Below are positions 24,844-36,183 of a stretch of DNA of 64,000 nt, in pieces. Position numbers and translations under genes: made by a program. A model generated the notes under the pieces. The model worked only from the letters and a program-made list of their open reading frames with translations. It did not search any database and was not told where the DNA came from. The DNA lies in contig JAQFVV010000027.1 in assembly GCA_028023455.1 (NCBI GenBank), positions 3,965,845 to 4,029,844 on the forward strand. Direction: 5' to 3'. Source of the stretch: Epiperipatus broadwayi. Taxonomy: Eukaryota > Onychophora > Udeonychophora > Euonychophora > Peripatidae. Numbering within the stretch: position 1 is the stretch's first letter; the number at the start of each line of letters is the position of its first letter.

Positions 24844-25210
24844 ATTTGCGTTTATAAAAAAAACCCTCTTTAAACACTTTCTAACTTATATTTCTCTTTT
24901 TTAAAACTTTCTAAATTACATTTCTATTTGTTTTCTTTTATGAATTTTAGTTCGAGTATTTAATAATAAATGATTCCGCAGTATTTTTATTTTTAAAATT
25001 TAGATTTTAAAATTTTAAATTAACCATAATTTTTTGGATTTATAAGTCTTTTTTTGTTTATATATATATATATTAACGTATTGCTACTTAAGATGGTGGA
25101 ATACGCTGAAGCTGGCTATAGCAAAGGATATTAATCTTCAATTTTATGTAGGCATTTTTTAAAAATTTTGTAGTTTTATTCTAATGGATTGTTTTATCAT
25201 ACTTATATTA
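24844..25210. other. AT-rich DNA, no gene seen
   Basis: Contains a short TA run at about 25062-25073. Nothing recognised. Confidence 0.5.
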
Positions 25211-25218
25211 TTTGATAT

Positions 25219-25219
25219 T

Positions 25220-25270
<51 letters not shown>
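25219..25270. repeat. (CA)n(TA)n microsatellite
   Basis: A run of ACAC units passes directly into TATA units. The open frame crossing it is an artefact. Confidence 0.9.
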
Positions 25271-25274
<4 letters not shown>

Positions 25275-27340
25275 CTAACAAATTTTATAAATGCTTCCTT
25301 TTTCATTTCTATGCCTATATTGAATTTATCAGCAGTGTCTTCATTATTAAACATGTCCAAAGTCAAAACACTTACTTTTAAATTATGTATGTATGTGTTG
25401 AATATTTTATTTAGTGGTAAGACTTTTGTATATTTAAAGATAAGCTTAATTTAACTTGATTAGTAATGGTGCATAACCCTATTGCTTTAAATTAAATGCT
25501 ACTGTTCAAACAAACATGTGGTACAGATGACTTAATATTGTTTATATGGCAGGTTAACAAAATGACCAAGATTTTTTGTATGTGCATATATATATATTGT
25601 GATGATCGCACATACTGCAGTCACACATATAAGTATTAAACATTCAAAGAATATTAAATATTATGTTTGGAAGAAAAAAAGAAAAAGCGAGCTTGGAAAA
25701 ATTTACAGAACAAAGAAATGTTTCAACTAATTAAAAAAAGAGAGGGAATTAGAATCAAAAGATTCTTATCTTTTACCCTCCAAAGTTCGGGTTTTGGTGA
25801 AATTAAAATATAAAATTAGAGATATTGGAAATGTATGTTAAAAAATAAAGCGATAAAGAAATATAAATAAAATGCAAGTTAAAATCCGATTTTGAAAGAA
25901 AGTAAAGTTTAAAAAAAATAAAAAACCTTAAATAGCGTGCAAAACAGAGAAAGTTAGACATGATCAAAAGATAAGGATCTGGGTTTTAAAGTACACATTT
26001 GACGATAAACGAAATGCATGTATGGAGTGTATTTGAAGCAGGATATAGACAGAAATAATAAATGCTTGTCCAAATTTTAAAAAAAAGAAAAAGAAAAACA
26101 TGTATTAAAATCTGTTTAATTAAAATCAAAAATATTGAAATAAATAAAGGTACATAGTGCTACGAGAGTGGGTAAAACCAATTTACATATGGCCGAAGAC
26201 ATAATAAGAAAGAAGGTATGAATAAAAGTGAAACAAAGGATCGGAAGGACAAAGGCTGGTGGAATTTTTTAATTAAAAAAAAAGTCTTTCAAGAGAGATT
26301 AGAGCTAGAGACTTCGTGTTGAGAGGGTGGTAAAACACAGCTCTGATAATCAACCGATATAGTTAACAAATATGACTTTTAACATCGGTGCTTCATCTAG
26401 AATGGCTGGCTAAGGCCATCGTGATTGCTGGTCGATCCGGACTTACTGTACTAATGGTTCTTGTCAAGATATAATAACTGCCATCGTAGTGCCTGCTGGA
26501 GGATTCATTTAGTTGCCTTGTCCTCGATGCCTTGTCCTTGATGCCTCATCTGTGATGCCTTAACACTGATAAGCTATATACAACCAAATCTAACCTACGA
26601 GCGACCATCCCTCCTAAAAAAGTGGAGAAATCCACGTGGCGGTCGGCAGGACGTCGGATAAATTCTGAGACTAAAACCTAGGTAAAGATACATACTTTTT
26701 TATATATTTCAATGTGCACATCGTTTACTTAGACAATGGCCACATGCGTTTTTTTGTGAATGATAAAGACATTCTTGAATTTTTTTTTTTGATAAATACC
26801 CAGAATGACGATTTATAAATGTACCATCATTTATAAAAGTTTTTTTATGTGTTCTTTTTTCTTGTAGCACTATAGATCATAATCTGTTTTATTTAATGTT
26901 AATGTGTTTTATAGGTCTTTTTATGATTGATTTATTCTATTAAATATATTTTTTCTATTTAAATCTGTCTTGTTTCGTTCTTCGCCATGTCCAAAAAGGG
27001 ATAGTCTAGTCTTAGGGTGGGAAAACTATTATTCATTTTTTTTTTATTATTGAATTAACACGTGGAAATTGGTGGTGCAGTGTTTGATTTCATTAAATTT
27101 ATAAATCATCCAAGTGCTGTAACTCTGTCAGATCTTACAGCAGTTGGGAGAAAGTTGATCAGGAAATATAACCTGGGGTTATATCCGTATAGCATACAGG
27201 TTCGGTCAAATACGGAGATAGACTCGTCTATTTCCGTATTTCTCTCTGCTTGTGGTAATGAAAAGTGGACGATTTTGAATTATAGAATTCCCCATTATGT
27301 ACACATAAAAGGGAAGTTTAGCCTTCGATCGTCGTTTGCC
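25271..27340. other. unassigned DNA with a less AT-rich core at 26.3-26.7 kb
   Basis: At 26360-26690 GC content rises and a 14-15 nt minisatellite occurs (TGCCTTGTCCTCGA, TGCCTTGTCCTTGA, TGCCTCATCTGTGA, TGCCTTAACACTGA at about 26514-26571). An open frame at 27062-27406 contains a near-perfect 32-bp palindrome at about 27210-27241 (AATACGGA...TCCGTATT). I recognise no protein family. It could be a remnant of an LTR element or of a host gene. Confidence 0.35.
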
Positions 27341-27344
27341 CTTT

Positions 27345-27380
<36 letters not shown>
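27341..27380. repeat. (TA)n microsatellite at the palindrome edge
   Basis: TA repeat marking the outer left border of the PLE palindrome that follows. Confidence 0.85.
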
Positions 27381-27381
<1 letters not shown>

Positions 27382-28093
27382 CTATTCAAAACAATACAAT
27401 AATTAATACAGTAACAATATTTTAAACAAATATATACCAATTTAATAGAAGTACTTTCAACTATCTATGTAGTCGTTGTCAACTAGACTCAAATTGTATT
27501 AGAAAAATCCGTTACAAATGTAAACAAAAGCAATACGTCATACATCAATTTTCCCACAATTCATTAATTTTTATATTGGCTGTCTGTCTATTTATCAACT
27601 GTTGCTTTTCACTTTTTATTAACATAGCTTCTTTAATTTTGCGTTTATTATTATTTCTTTCAATACACAGAATTTTAACTTTATTAAAATCAAAATCAAA
27701 ACCATAATTACATGTTACATTATGATCAAAAAATACTGATGGTGATATATCATCATTTCTAACATTCTCTTGTCTTGATTTTTGCACTCGTTTATATAAT
27801 AACAAATGCTCCCTTGATCTTTTCTCCAATGTACATCGAGATTCCCCAATATAAGCCTTTCCACAAAAACATAGCCATTTATATATTGCACAACTTTGAT
27901 TTAAAATACCACACCTATTTTTTGAATTATTTATTAATCTATTTAAATTAGGAGTAGTATAAAATGCAACTCGACATATATTTTTATATATCTGTTTTAT
28001 AAATTTAACCTGTTCATTACAAATAAATGGTATTGATATCCAAGTATATTTTATTTTATCAATATCAATATCTATAGCATCTAAAATATTTCT
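27373..28093 (-). pseudogene. PLE 2a: connector and GIY-YIG part, minus-strand half of a palindrome
   Basis: Minus-strand reading gives WISIPFICNEQVKFI, ICRVAFYTTPNLNRLINN, then CFCGKAYIGESRCTLEKRSR, the GIY-YIG endonuclease of a Penelope-like element. It ends at 27545 after NIKINELWEN. The RT domain is absent (5' truncated). The 3' half (27373-27836) is repeated in inverted orientation at 28094-28558. Confidence 0.88.
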
Positions 28094-28558
28094 ATTAACA
28101 TTGGAGAAAAGATCAAGGGAGCATTTGTTATTATATAAACGAGTGCAAAAATCAAGACAAGAGAATGTTAGAAATGATGATATATCACCATCAGTATTTT
28201 TTGATCATAATGTAACATGTAATTATGGTTTTGATTTTGATTTTAATAAAGTTAAAATTCTGTGTATTGAAAGAAATAATAATAAACGCAAAATTAAAGA
28301 AGCTATGTTAATAAAAAGTGAAAAGCAACAGTTGATAAATAGACAGACAGCCAATATAAAAATTAATGAATTGTGGGAAAATTGATGTATGACATATTGC
28401 TTTTGTTTACATTTGTAACGGTTTTTTTCTAATACAATTTGAGTCTAGTTGACAACGACTACATAGATAGTTGAAAGTACTTCTATTAAATTGGTATATA
28501 TTTGTTTAAAATATTGTTACTGTATTAATTATTGTATTGTTTTGAATAGTTATATATA
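28094..28558 (+). pseudogene. PLE 2b: GIY-YIG C-terminal part, plus-strand half of a palindrome
   Basis: Mirror copy of 27373-27836. The 94-residue frame at 28101-28385 is identical to that at 27545-27829, starting MEKRSREHLLLYKRV. The halves are head to head, with about 257 bp of the longer left copy between them. The outer ends fall at the same AT-rich motif (AACTATTCAAAAC / GTTTTGAATAGTT). The arm differs from its partner only at a few sites in the untranslated part. Confidence 0.9.
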
Positions 28559-28689
28559 TTTTATTATAATTGGAATACAGACATTGATTAATAATTTACA
28601 TATATATATATATATATCTATATATATATAAATAACTACAACCATTAAATGTCTGTATTTTTAAATTATATAATAATAATTCAAACAAA

Positions 28690-29433
28690 TATATTTAACA
28701 CAGTATTCAAAATTAAATAATATATTCTTTACCAGAAGTACTTTCAATTGTTTCACTGACAATCTTTTTCAACTGTTAATACAAACGTACAAAAAATAAA
28801 AACTTGTATTACCCATCATTCAATCTATTCAAATTTCCCACAATTCTGTTGTCTTTATATTTGCCGATTGTTTATTCATCAAACCACCTCTATTCCTAGA
28901 TATCATCATTGCCTTCACGACGCTCTTCGCTTTTCACTACACCTTTCAATTTGAATAATTTTTATATCTCTATTATTAAATTTAAAACCATAATTACATG
29001 TTTTATTATGATCAAATATAATTGATGGAGTATTCATATTTACTGAAGATATATTTTCTTTCTGTACACGTTTATATAATGTCTTATGATCATTATATCG
29101 TTTTTGTAATGTACATTTGGATTCCCCTATATATTTTATTCCACAACCACATTCCAACATATATATAACAGAACTTAATTCAAACTTGGAAATCTTGGCT
29201 TTGGAGTTATTTATCATATCATTTATATTATTTGAAGAGAAAAAAGAAATTCTACACAAACCACTAAAAAGTTTATAAATTAATTTAGCTTGTTGATTAG
29301 ATATAAAAGGAATAGAAATCCATTTATCACTTTTTAATTTACTTAATATTTTCTTATTATTACTCTTATTTTGATTATATTTTGTAATTGTATTATAAAT
29401 AATATTCCTTCCATAACCAACATTCAACATATT
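28690..29433 (-). pseudogene. PLE 3a: left arm of a 1.5-kb palindrome
   Basis: Minus-strand frame starting MLNVGYGRNIIYN, with WISIPFISNQQAKLIYKL and the GIY-YIG word VIYMLECGCGIKYIGESKCT. It is the reverse complement of 29442-30185. The only conspicuous difference is a block at about 28915-28931 where this arm has TCACGACGCTCTTCGCT in place of the AT-rich sequence of the other arm, which breaks the frame after IERCSEKR. Confidence 0.9.
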
Positions 29434-29441
29434 ATATTACT

Positions 29442-30185
29442 GATATGTTGAATGTTGGTTATGGAAGGAATATTATTTATAATACAATTACAAAATATAA
29501 TCAAAATAAGAGTAATAATAAGAAAATATTAAGTAAATTAAAAAGTGATAAATGGATTTCTATTCCTTTTATATCTAATCAACAAGCTAAATTAATTTAT
29601 AAACTTTTTAGTGGTTTGTGTAGAATTTCTTTTTTCTCTTCAAATAATATAAATGATATGATAAATAACTCCAAAGCCAAGATTTCCAAGTTTGAATTAA
29701 GTTCTGTTATATATATGTTGGAATGTGGTTGTGGAATAAAATATATAGGGGAATCCAAATGTACATTACAAAAACGATATAATGATCATAAGACATTATA
29801 TAAACGTGTACAGAAAGAAAATATATCTTCAGTAAATATGAATACTCCATCAATTATATTTGATCATAATAAAACATGTAATTATGGTTTTAAATTTAAT
29901 AATAGAGATATAAAAATTATTCAAATTGAAAGGTGTAGTGAAAAACGTAAAATTAAAGAGGCAATGATGATATCTAGGAATAGAGGTGGTTTGATGAATA
30001 AACAATCGGCAAATATAAAGACAACAGAATTGTGGGAAATTTGAATAGATTGAATGATGGGTAATACAAGTTTTTATTTTTTGTACGTTTGTATTAACAG
30101 TTGAAAAAGATTGTCAGTGAAACAATTGAAAGTACTTCTGGTAAAGAATATATTATTTAATTTTGAATACTGTGTTAAATATATA
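29442..30185 (+). pseudogene. PLE 3b: right arm of a 1.5-kb palindrome
   Basis: Plus-strand frame 29445-30044 (199 residues): the connector after the RT, then GIY-YIG (about residues 88-120), ending NIKTTELWEI. The RT is missing. Only about 8 bp separate the arms, so the whole would form a hairpin stem of about 744 bp. PLE 3 is related to PLE 2 (shared WISIPFI, YIGES and ELWE words) but is a different subfamily. Confidence 0.9.
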
Positions 30186-30196
30186 TATATATATAT

Positions 30197-31170
30197 ATAA
30201 CCCTTAGACAATCTCAATATTAATAATAATCAACAATCTCAAACTGTTGTCAAGGCAACTTTCTTTTAACAATAGAGATGGAATCCACCTTTATTTATGG
30301 TCCAATATATTTATATAGACATGAAACTTTGGGTGCAATTTGAAAATTAAAACTGAAGTTTGTAATCTTATAATTGACTATTTATTAGTATATATTTAGA
30401 GTAGGTTATATGTACATGTTTAAAGAGGTTTGTTTAAACATTCTTGTATCAATAATTTCAATCTCTGTAGTCAAGTCACAATCTTTAGTGTCTATATAAA
30501 TATATTGAACAATAAATAAAGAAGGATTATACTTTTATTCATAAAAGAAGGTGACCTTGACAACGGGTTGAGATTGTTGATTGCTAGTGATATAGCGATT
30601 GTTTAAGTGTTGACTGATTTTAATGATTACCTGTTTTAGAAAGTTTGTTTAAGCATCTTTGTATCAATAATTTTAATCTCTGTAGGCAAGTTGTAATCTT
30701 GGTATCTATATATTTATATTGGACCATAAATAAAAGTGGAACCCACTTTTATTGGTAAAAGGAGGTTGCCTTGACAAAAATGTGAGATTGCTTATTGTTA
30801 TTGATATTGGGATTGTCTATGTATTGACAGATTTTAATTATTACTTATAAACCTATTGACACTCGACTATTGTTACACTTTTTATTAATGTATTACTTTG
30901 GGTCCAATTTGGAAAATTATAATTGCAGTTTGTAATGTTATAATTGACCATTTATTAGTCTGCCTTCAGAACAGATTATATTTATTGTTTAAGGAGGTCA
31001 GTTTAAACTTCTTTGTATCAATAATTTCAATTTTGGTGGCCAAGTTGCAATCTTTACTATCTGCATAATTATATTAGACCATAAATGAAGATGGATTCTG
31101 CCTTTATTGTTAAAATGAGGTTTCCTTGACAACAGGTTGAGATTGTTGATTATTGATATTGGGATGTTGT
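30197..31170. mobile_element. cluster of MITE-like repeats, one inverted and three direct units
   Basis: Direct units share TTTGTATCAATAATTTCAAT, a GGACCATAAATAAA-type tract, GGTTGCCTTGACAA and GAGATTGTTGATT followed by GATATTGGGATTG. They end near 30610, 30825 and 31165. The opposite orientation occurs at 30197-30310. No ORF. The right end is the same as the arms of the short foldback at 39508, so these are longer members of one family. Confidence 0.75.
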
Positions 31171-31825
31171 AGCACTATATGCATGAGGATGATATGTATA
31201 TATGATGATGAGATTAATTGTCATATTTATTGACCCAGTCATAATTTATGATAAAAAACTGAAGAATATTACTAGTTTAAAAACCTATTACCAATAATGT
31301 TGATTCCACAACAGTAATATTTTCTGCTCATCATATTGATATGATTTATGATATTTGAGATTACTAGAATATTACTTTGGGCCTTTCACACTATATAATA
31401 CCTATAATGGTTCCATTCCTAACCCAGGTTTAAATTTATCTCTATTTATTGGTCATCTCACCAGCACTGAACCATAGCTTGGGGTTTATGAAACTCATTC
31501 ACAATATTACACTAATTAGTTTATACCTGTCATAAATTGGTGAAATGTGTAAATGTAAAATGAACAAAAGCAAAAAATATATAAGATTCAATGTAAGTTT
31601 ATTCCACATATTGGCAACCATGTAATCTACATTCTCTCAAACAATGTAATTTATCCTAATGTGGATAGTATACAACTATTGATAAGGCATGAACATAATC
31701 TTTCTAATTAATGATATTCAATGAAGTACATTACCGTTTTGTTATTAATTTAAACAAACAAACAAAAAATTATATTAGCCGATAATTCATGATCAATGTT
31801 TGACTTATATAATTGAATAATAGAT
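31171..31825. other. AT-rich DNA, no gene seen
   Basis: No recognised feature. Confidence 0.5.
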
Positions 31826-31945
31826 TGCACAGGCTTAAACCTACATTTATATATGTAATATAGGCGGGATTCGAACTCAGACTTTCACACGACCCACTAC
31901 TCTCAGTGCCATCTGATATTGCTGACCCACCTGATCACACACATG
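31826..31945 (-). repeat. tRNA-derived SINE head, copy 2
   Basis: The most complete of three copies. On the minus strand GATGGCACTGAGAGTAGTGG (A-box side), then GTGTGAAAGTCT, then GAGTTCGAATCCCGCC (B box), then GGTTTAAGCCTGTGC. Spacing between the putative A and B boxes is about 30 nt, as in tRNA genes. Confidence 0.65.
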
Positions 31946-32019
31946 CTGAAAAGATAAATAATCACCAATATACGTATTTCATGCTAAACCAGCAATCATC
32001 AGTTGGTCCAGATTACTGG

Positions 32020-32054
<35 letters not shown>

Positions 32055-32055
32055 A
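32020..32055. repeat. (CA)n(TA)n microsatellite
   Basis: ACACAC units passing into TATATA. Confidence 0.85.
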
Positions 32056-33123
32056 TCAGTGCTCAGCTTTATATTAAGATAGCCAATCCTCATACTTTAA
32101 TGGACAGGCTTCAAACTATTCCAACTCACAACTCTTCAGCCTTCCATTTCATTGAAAATCTGATGATGGAACGTTCAAAGCCCTTGTTAGTGCCAAGGTT
32201 GTCATCCTACCCATGTTGACATTTTAGTCATTCTGATCCCTCATGTACAGGAGAATAATCCATTTATACATACATAAGTGAGGGATGGGCAGACCTTTTA
32301 TACACTATTTATAATAAAAAATAATATATATATATATCAATTTTTTTATTTAGAAATTAGATAATATATAAAACAAATGTACATTTTACTTTGGAAAACA
32401 AGTATATAATATCTTCAGAATAAGTAGATTAGTATTAACTATAAAATAAACAGTTAAATAAATGTTAATTTTTAACAAATGTATAGTCATATGTGACGTA
32501 TGTACAGACCAAAAAAATAATAGAAAGATTGTGATCAGCCTGTTCGTCTTTTACCAATAAAAAAAACGTATCGATATATAATACTTTAAATATGCCAGTG
32601 TTTATTCAGCTATAACTATTCTTGACAATTATACTACATAATTCTTAAGTTTATTTATTTGTTTTCTTTTTGTCAACAAAGTAATTTCAATTTAGTTCAT
32701 TGATTAATCATATATTTCTTTTTGACTTGGTTGGAAATATGTAAGTTAATTCATTAAATTATTATATACACTTAAACAATAAAGTAAACTTACTTTATTC
32801 CATGAAACAATCAATAATACTCTTTCACTGGTTGGCAGTTGATTGGTCATGGTTTTTGGCAGACATCATTAGATTTTCTCTTCTTTTTTGTACAGTGGAA
32901 AGATAGTCATCAACTATATACCTTCCTTCATGCTAGAGCATCTTCCCAATTGATGATTGAGTAATGTTAACTCATCTTCTATAAAAAAAACCATGCTATC
33001 TGAGAGATAGACCACTGGAAATTTCAGCAAACGATTTTCATGAACTTTAATCTACACTCATATGTGACCATCATGAATTTTAATAAAAACAGAAATATTA
33101 ACAATATATATCTATTTTGTATG
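32056..33123. other. AT-rich DNA, no gene seen
   Basis: A somewhat less AT-rich patch at 32095-32260 shows no intact frame. Nothing recognised. Confidence 0.45.
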
Positions 33124-33131
33124 TTATATAG
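33124..33131. repeat. target-site duplication (left) of hAT MITE
   Basis: TTATATAG, identical to 33616-33623. Confidence 0.9.
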
Positions 33132-33615
33132 CAGGAGTGTCCAACAAGTCGATCTGATCCACCAGTCGATCGCAAAGCCGTTTTTTGTCGATTGCGAAGT
33201 CAATCTGGCAAGAGCTGTCGGGTAACGAGAGAAACAAATTAAGTCAAGATTTTTCAAGTTTTTTCTATTTTTGTTTTTGTTCTAATTTTTTTTTTCAATT
33301 TATATAAGTGAAGTCCACTAAGTCGTATCATTATTGGAAATAATGTTTTTAGTTTTGATTTGATGTAGCTAATTTGAATTAATAAATATTGTTAATAATT
33401 ATTCATGTTGCTTTAATTCCCCCAGACATGCGTTTTTGGTCCGTTAAATAATTGTTATTTTTTACTAAGTAGATATATAAAATGGTATGTATTTCACACC
33501 TCCCTCTACTTAGACTATGCCTATGACAAGTCGATTGCCTATGACAACAAGTCGATCGCAAAACATTTTAAAAATAAAAAGTAGATCTTATGAACATAAA
33601 AGTTGGCCACCCCTG
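33132..33615. mobile_element. hAT-type MITE, 484 bp
   Basis: Terminal inverted repeats begin CAGGAGTGTCCAAC on the left and CAGGGGTGGCCAAC on the right (reverse complement), the usual hAT terminus. The subterminal motif GTCGATCGCAAA recurs near both ends. It is flanked by perfect 8-bp duplications of TTATATAG, the hAT target-site length. No transposase is encoded, so it would depend on a hAT transposase elsewhere. Frames at 33024-33257 are incidental. Confidence 0.93.
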
Positions 33616-33623
33616 TTATATAG
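33616..33623. repeat. target-site duplication (right) of hAT MITE
   Basis: TTATATAG, identical to 33124-33131. Confidence 0.9.
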
Positions 33624-34000
33624 AATTGGGATATTCTTCAAAGTTTGTTAAGAGCTTATTTTGCGAGTTCTATATATAACATTGGAAAATACAAGCTTAT
33701 CAAATTAGGTCATGTGACACCTGACTTAATTTTTTTGTAATTCTATTTTTGTATGTATATTTGTGAGATATACTTCACCAAGACAGGCTGTTGTGAATAC
33801 TCTGCTATCCAATGATGCTTTTCACAGTAAATGTTTTTCCAGTCACCTCTCTCTGCTAGGTAAATGTCTTTTGCATAATTCTAATTACTGGCACGGCCTT
33901 TTATAGGTTATCACATGATTATTGATATACAAATTTCTCATCTTTATCCAAACTTTATTTTAATATACCTCAGTGGCATGTTTATTGATAAACAAATTAT
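33624..34000. other. AT-rich DNA, no gene seen
   Basis: Nothing recognised between the hAT MITE and the LINE fragment. Confidence 0.5.
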
Positions 34001-34859
34001 GATGAATTATAAAAACATAGAAATAATAAAACAGATCTCAACTCCCTTCAAAGGCCTAAATCACAAAATGGACTCGGACTCCATTCAATCAACACCTTCT
34101 TAATCCAGAAAGCCCACAATATTTTAACCAAACTATTTCAGGATAATCCAAAAATGGAAAGCCCCCTACCAATAAATGAGGTTGAACCCACTGACTGCCC
34201 CCCCAAGAAAAGGTAACATTTGGTTACAGCAACAGGTCACACTCATGACCAAAAATGTAACAATGTCCAATTCCCTTTTCAATGGCAAGCTTTCCTATTG
34301 GGACACCCATGCTCTAATCAATGGTAGCAGTCCCATTACTAAGACCAGATTTCAGCTAGGGATCAAGCGGCTTGCAGGGTTAACAAAGTTCTGGAAGCTG
34401 GAGGCGAAATTAGTAGACTTTATAATTAAAGTTAACCTTGAGGCCCTACCAATGGCTGCATTCCTCCACCACAAGCGGAGGTATAAAATGGATCCGATAT
34501 GCCCTCTGTGCAAGAAAACCGATGAAACAATTTCCCACATTCTTCAGGAATGTGAGACCTGGAATAAACTACGCTACCTGACATTGCAAAAGACCACAGA
34601 TAAAGACTGGGCCTGGGTGGATATGGTGAAAGCTTTTAAAAAGGGCTCCTTTGGCAGTGTTAGATTGGCAACTTATGTTAACTTTGTCATCTGGTTGGCA
34701 CGAAATAAGGTAACTTTTGAAAAGGGTATTGATTACAATATTGAGGTATTATACTTCAAATTGTTAAATGATGCCAAGGACCATGACAAGAGGACATGCC
34801 AGCCATGGCTAACCGATCAGACTTGGAACCAGATCAAACTAGGGCCATGCCTTGCCTAG
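34001..34859 (+). pseudogene. LINE C-terminal part with RT-associated zinc-binding domain
   Basis: The 34176-34859 frame (227 residues) reads YWDTHALI, LVDFIIKVNLEALPMAAFLH, then CPLCKKTDETISHILQECETW. This CxxC...H...C pattern is that of the zinc-binding domain after the RT in several LINE clades. Before 34176 the same protein continues in another frame (IQKAHNILTKLFQDNP, about 34100-34150), showing a frameshift. RT and endonuclease are absent: a 5'-truncated copy. Its relative is at 63236-64000, with matching words such as DFIIK.NLG.LP and IWL.R. Confidence 0.85.
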
Positions 34860-35690
34860 TGTAGTGCTTACCTTACATAATAAATAAATCGATATATTAG
34901 TAATTAGAAATTATAACAGCCCAAAGAGCACTAACATATCATGATGATAAATCCTAGGAAATGAAGGTAGTTAAGCCTGAACAAATTAATAAAAGATTAG
35001 GAATAGATAGAAGGGAAAGTGACTGCTCTACAAGTGGTATGCCATGCAAACCAAGAAATAAGCATATATACCTATAAAGCCATTTATAACAGAACTGGGA
35101 GTGCTTTAATGGTGAAATAGACTTGTACAATTGGACAATCCAAACACCTTCTCATTTATAACAGTACTGGGAATGCTCAAATGGTGAAATAGACTTGTAC
35201 AATTAGACAATCCAAGGACAATATTCCCACTGCAACTGAAGCGGTTGCCTTGTTTCTTTCAAGCTATGGCCCCAAATAATAATGAGACATGAATAGAAGT
35301 GTTCTGAAAGTGTAACATTGCTGTTAATATAACAACATTTTTGTCTCTAAATAACTAATGGAGAAATGGACATGTATAATTGGACAGTTTTGTGAACAAT
35401 AATTTCAGCATAAGAAGTTGGGTTTATGTGTGTAAGTCTGGAAGGGCAGGTGAATTTTGTGTCACTGCACTTCTGGAACTATTAATATCCCACTCACCTA
35501 TCCATACATTTATACTTGAATGTTCAAAATCATATGCATTGAATCAAGTGTATGGGTGCGGATGCGCTTGACACGCACCGACACTCCCTAAATTTCTTTG
35601 TAATGATTCTTGTTGATTGCATTGTAAAACTTATGCCTCTTGAATTGTCTTGAGGCACAAATAAAGGCATTTGAAAGTAAAAAAACTGAT
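34860..35690 (+). other. probable 3' UTR of the LINE, with internal tandem duplication
   Basis: Non-coding, less AT-rich than the background. A roughly 70-bp unit (AACAGAACTGGGAGTGC, AATGGTGAAATAGACTTGTA) is duplicated at about 35088-35150 and 35158-35213, with a weaker trace near 35358. It ends with AATAAA at about 35659 and a short A-rich tail near 35680, consistent with a polyadenylated LINE 3' end. Confidence 0.6.
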
Positions 35691-36170
35691 ACAAATAAGT
35701 AAATATTGTTTGTTGCTAATCCAAATTTGTTTCAAAACAAACCACGTTTATAAATACAAAATTTAAATAACTTGATAACTTTCTTGCTTAGTTAATAATT
35801 TTAATATTTTGGTTTGTTTTGAATCTGTTTTACTTTTTTTAACCTTACAATTGTTAATTGCAATTAGTTAACTTTTTTTTTTCATTTTAGATGTACACAA
35901 AATATTTATTTGAGAGTACACGCCAGCACACTCACACTTAGAATTATTTTTTATAAAATGCTGTTATTTCTGGATTATTATATTTGATTGACTTGTAGCT
36001 GGCTACACACTGCTACAATATATATATACACACAATTTTAAAAGTTACATTTCCTCATATGTACTCACTTCAAATTCATGGATAAAAATATCTGAAAAAA
36101 ATACCGCTTCTCTTTCAGATATCTTTATTCATGTTTTTGAACTGTGTGTGGTGAAATGGAAGTTTTTAAG
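35691..36170. other. AT-rich DNA, no gene seen
   Basis: Nothing recognised apart from a short TA run near 36019. Confidence 0.5.
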
Positions 36171-36183
36171 ACTATCTATGTTA
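36171..36183. repeat. 13-bp target-site duplication (left)
   Basis: ACTATCTATGTTA, identical to 36589-36601. It flanks the hammerhead repeat. Confidence 0.85.

Noticed and set aside
27062-27406. 114-residue open frame before the PLE palindrome
   Set aside because: No recognisable domain, no start context, and it ends in TA-repeat sequence. It could be an exon remnant, but I cannot support that.
32140-32190. CTGATGATGG, a hammerhead-like core
   Set aside because: No GAAA box or pairing stems at the required distance; a chance match.
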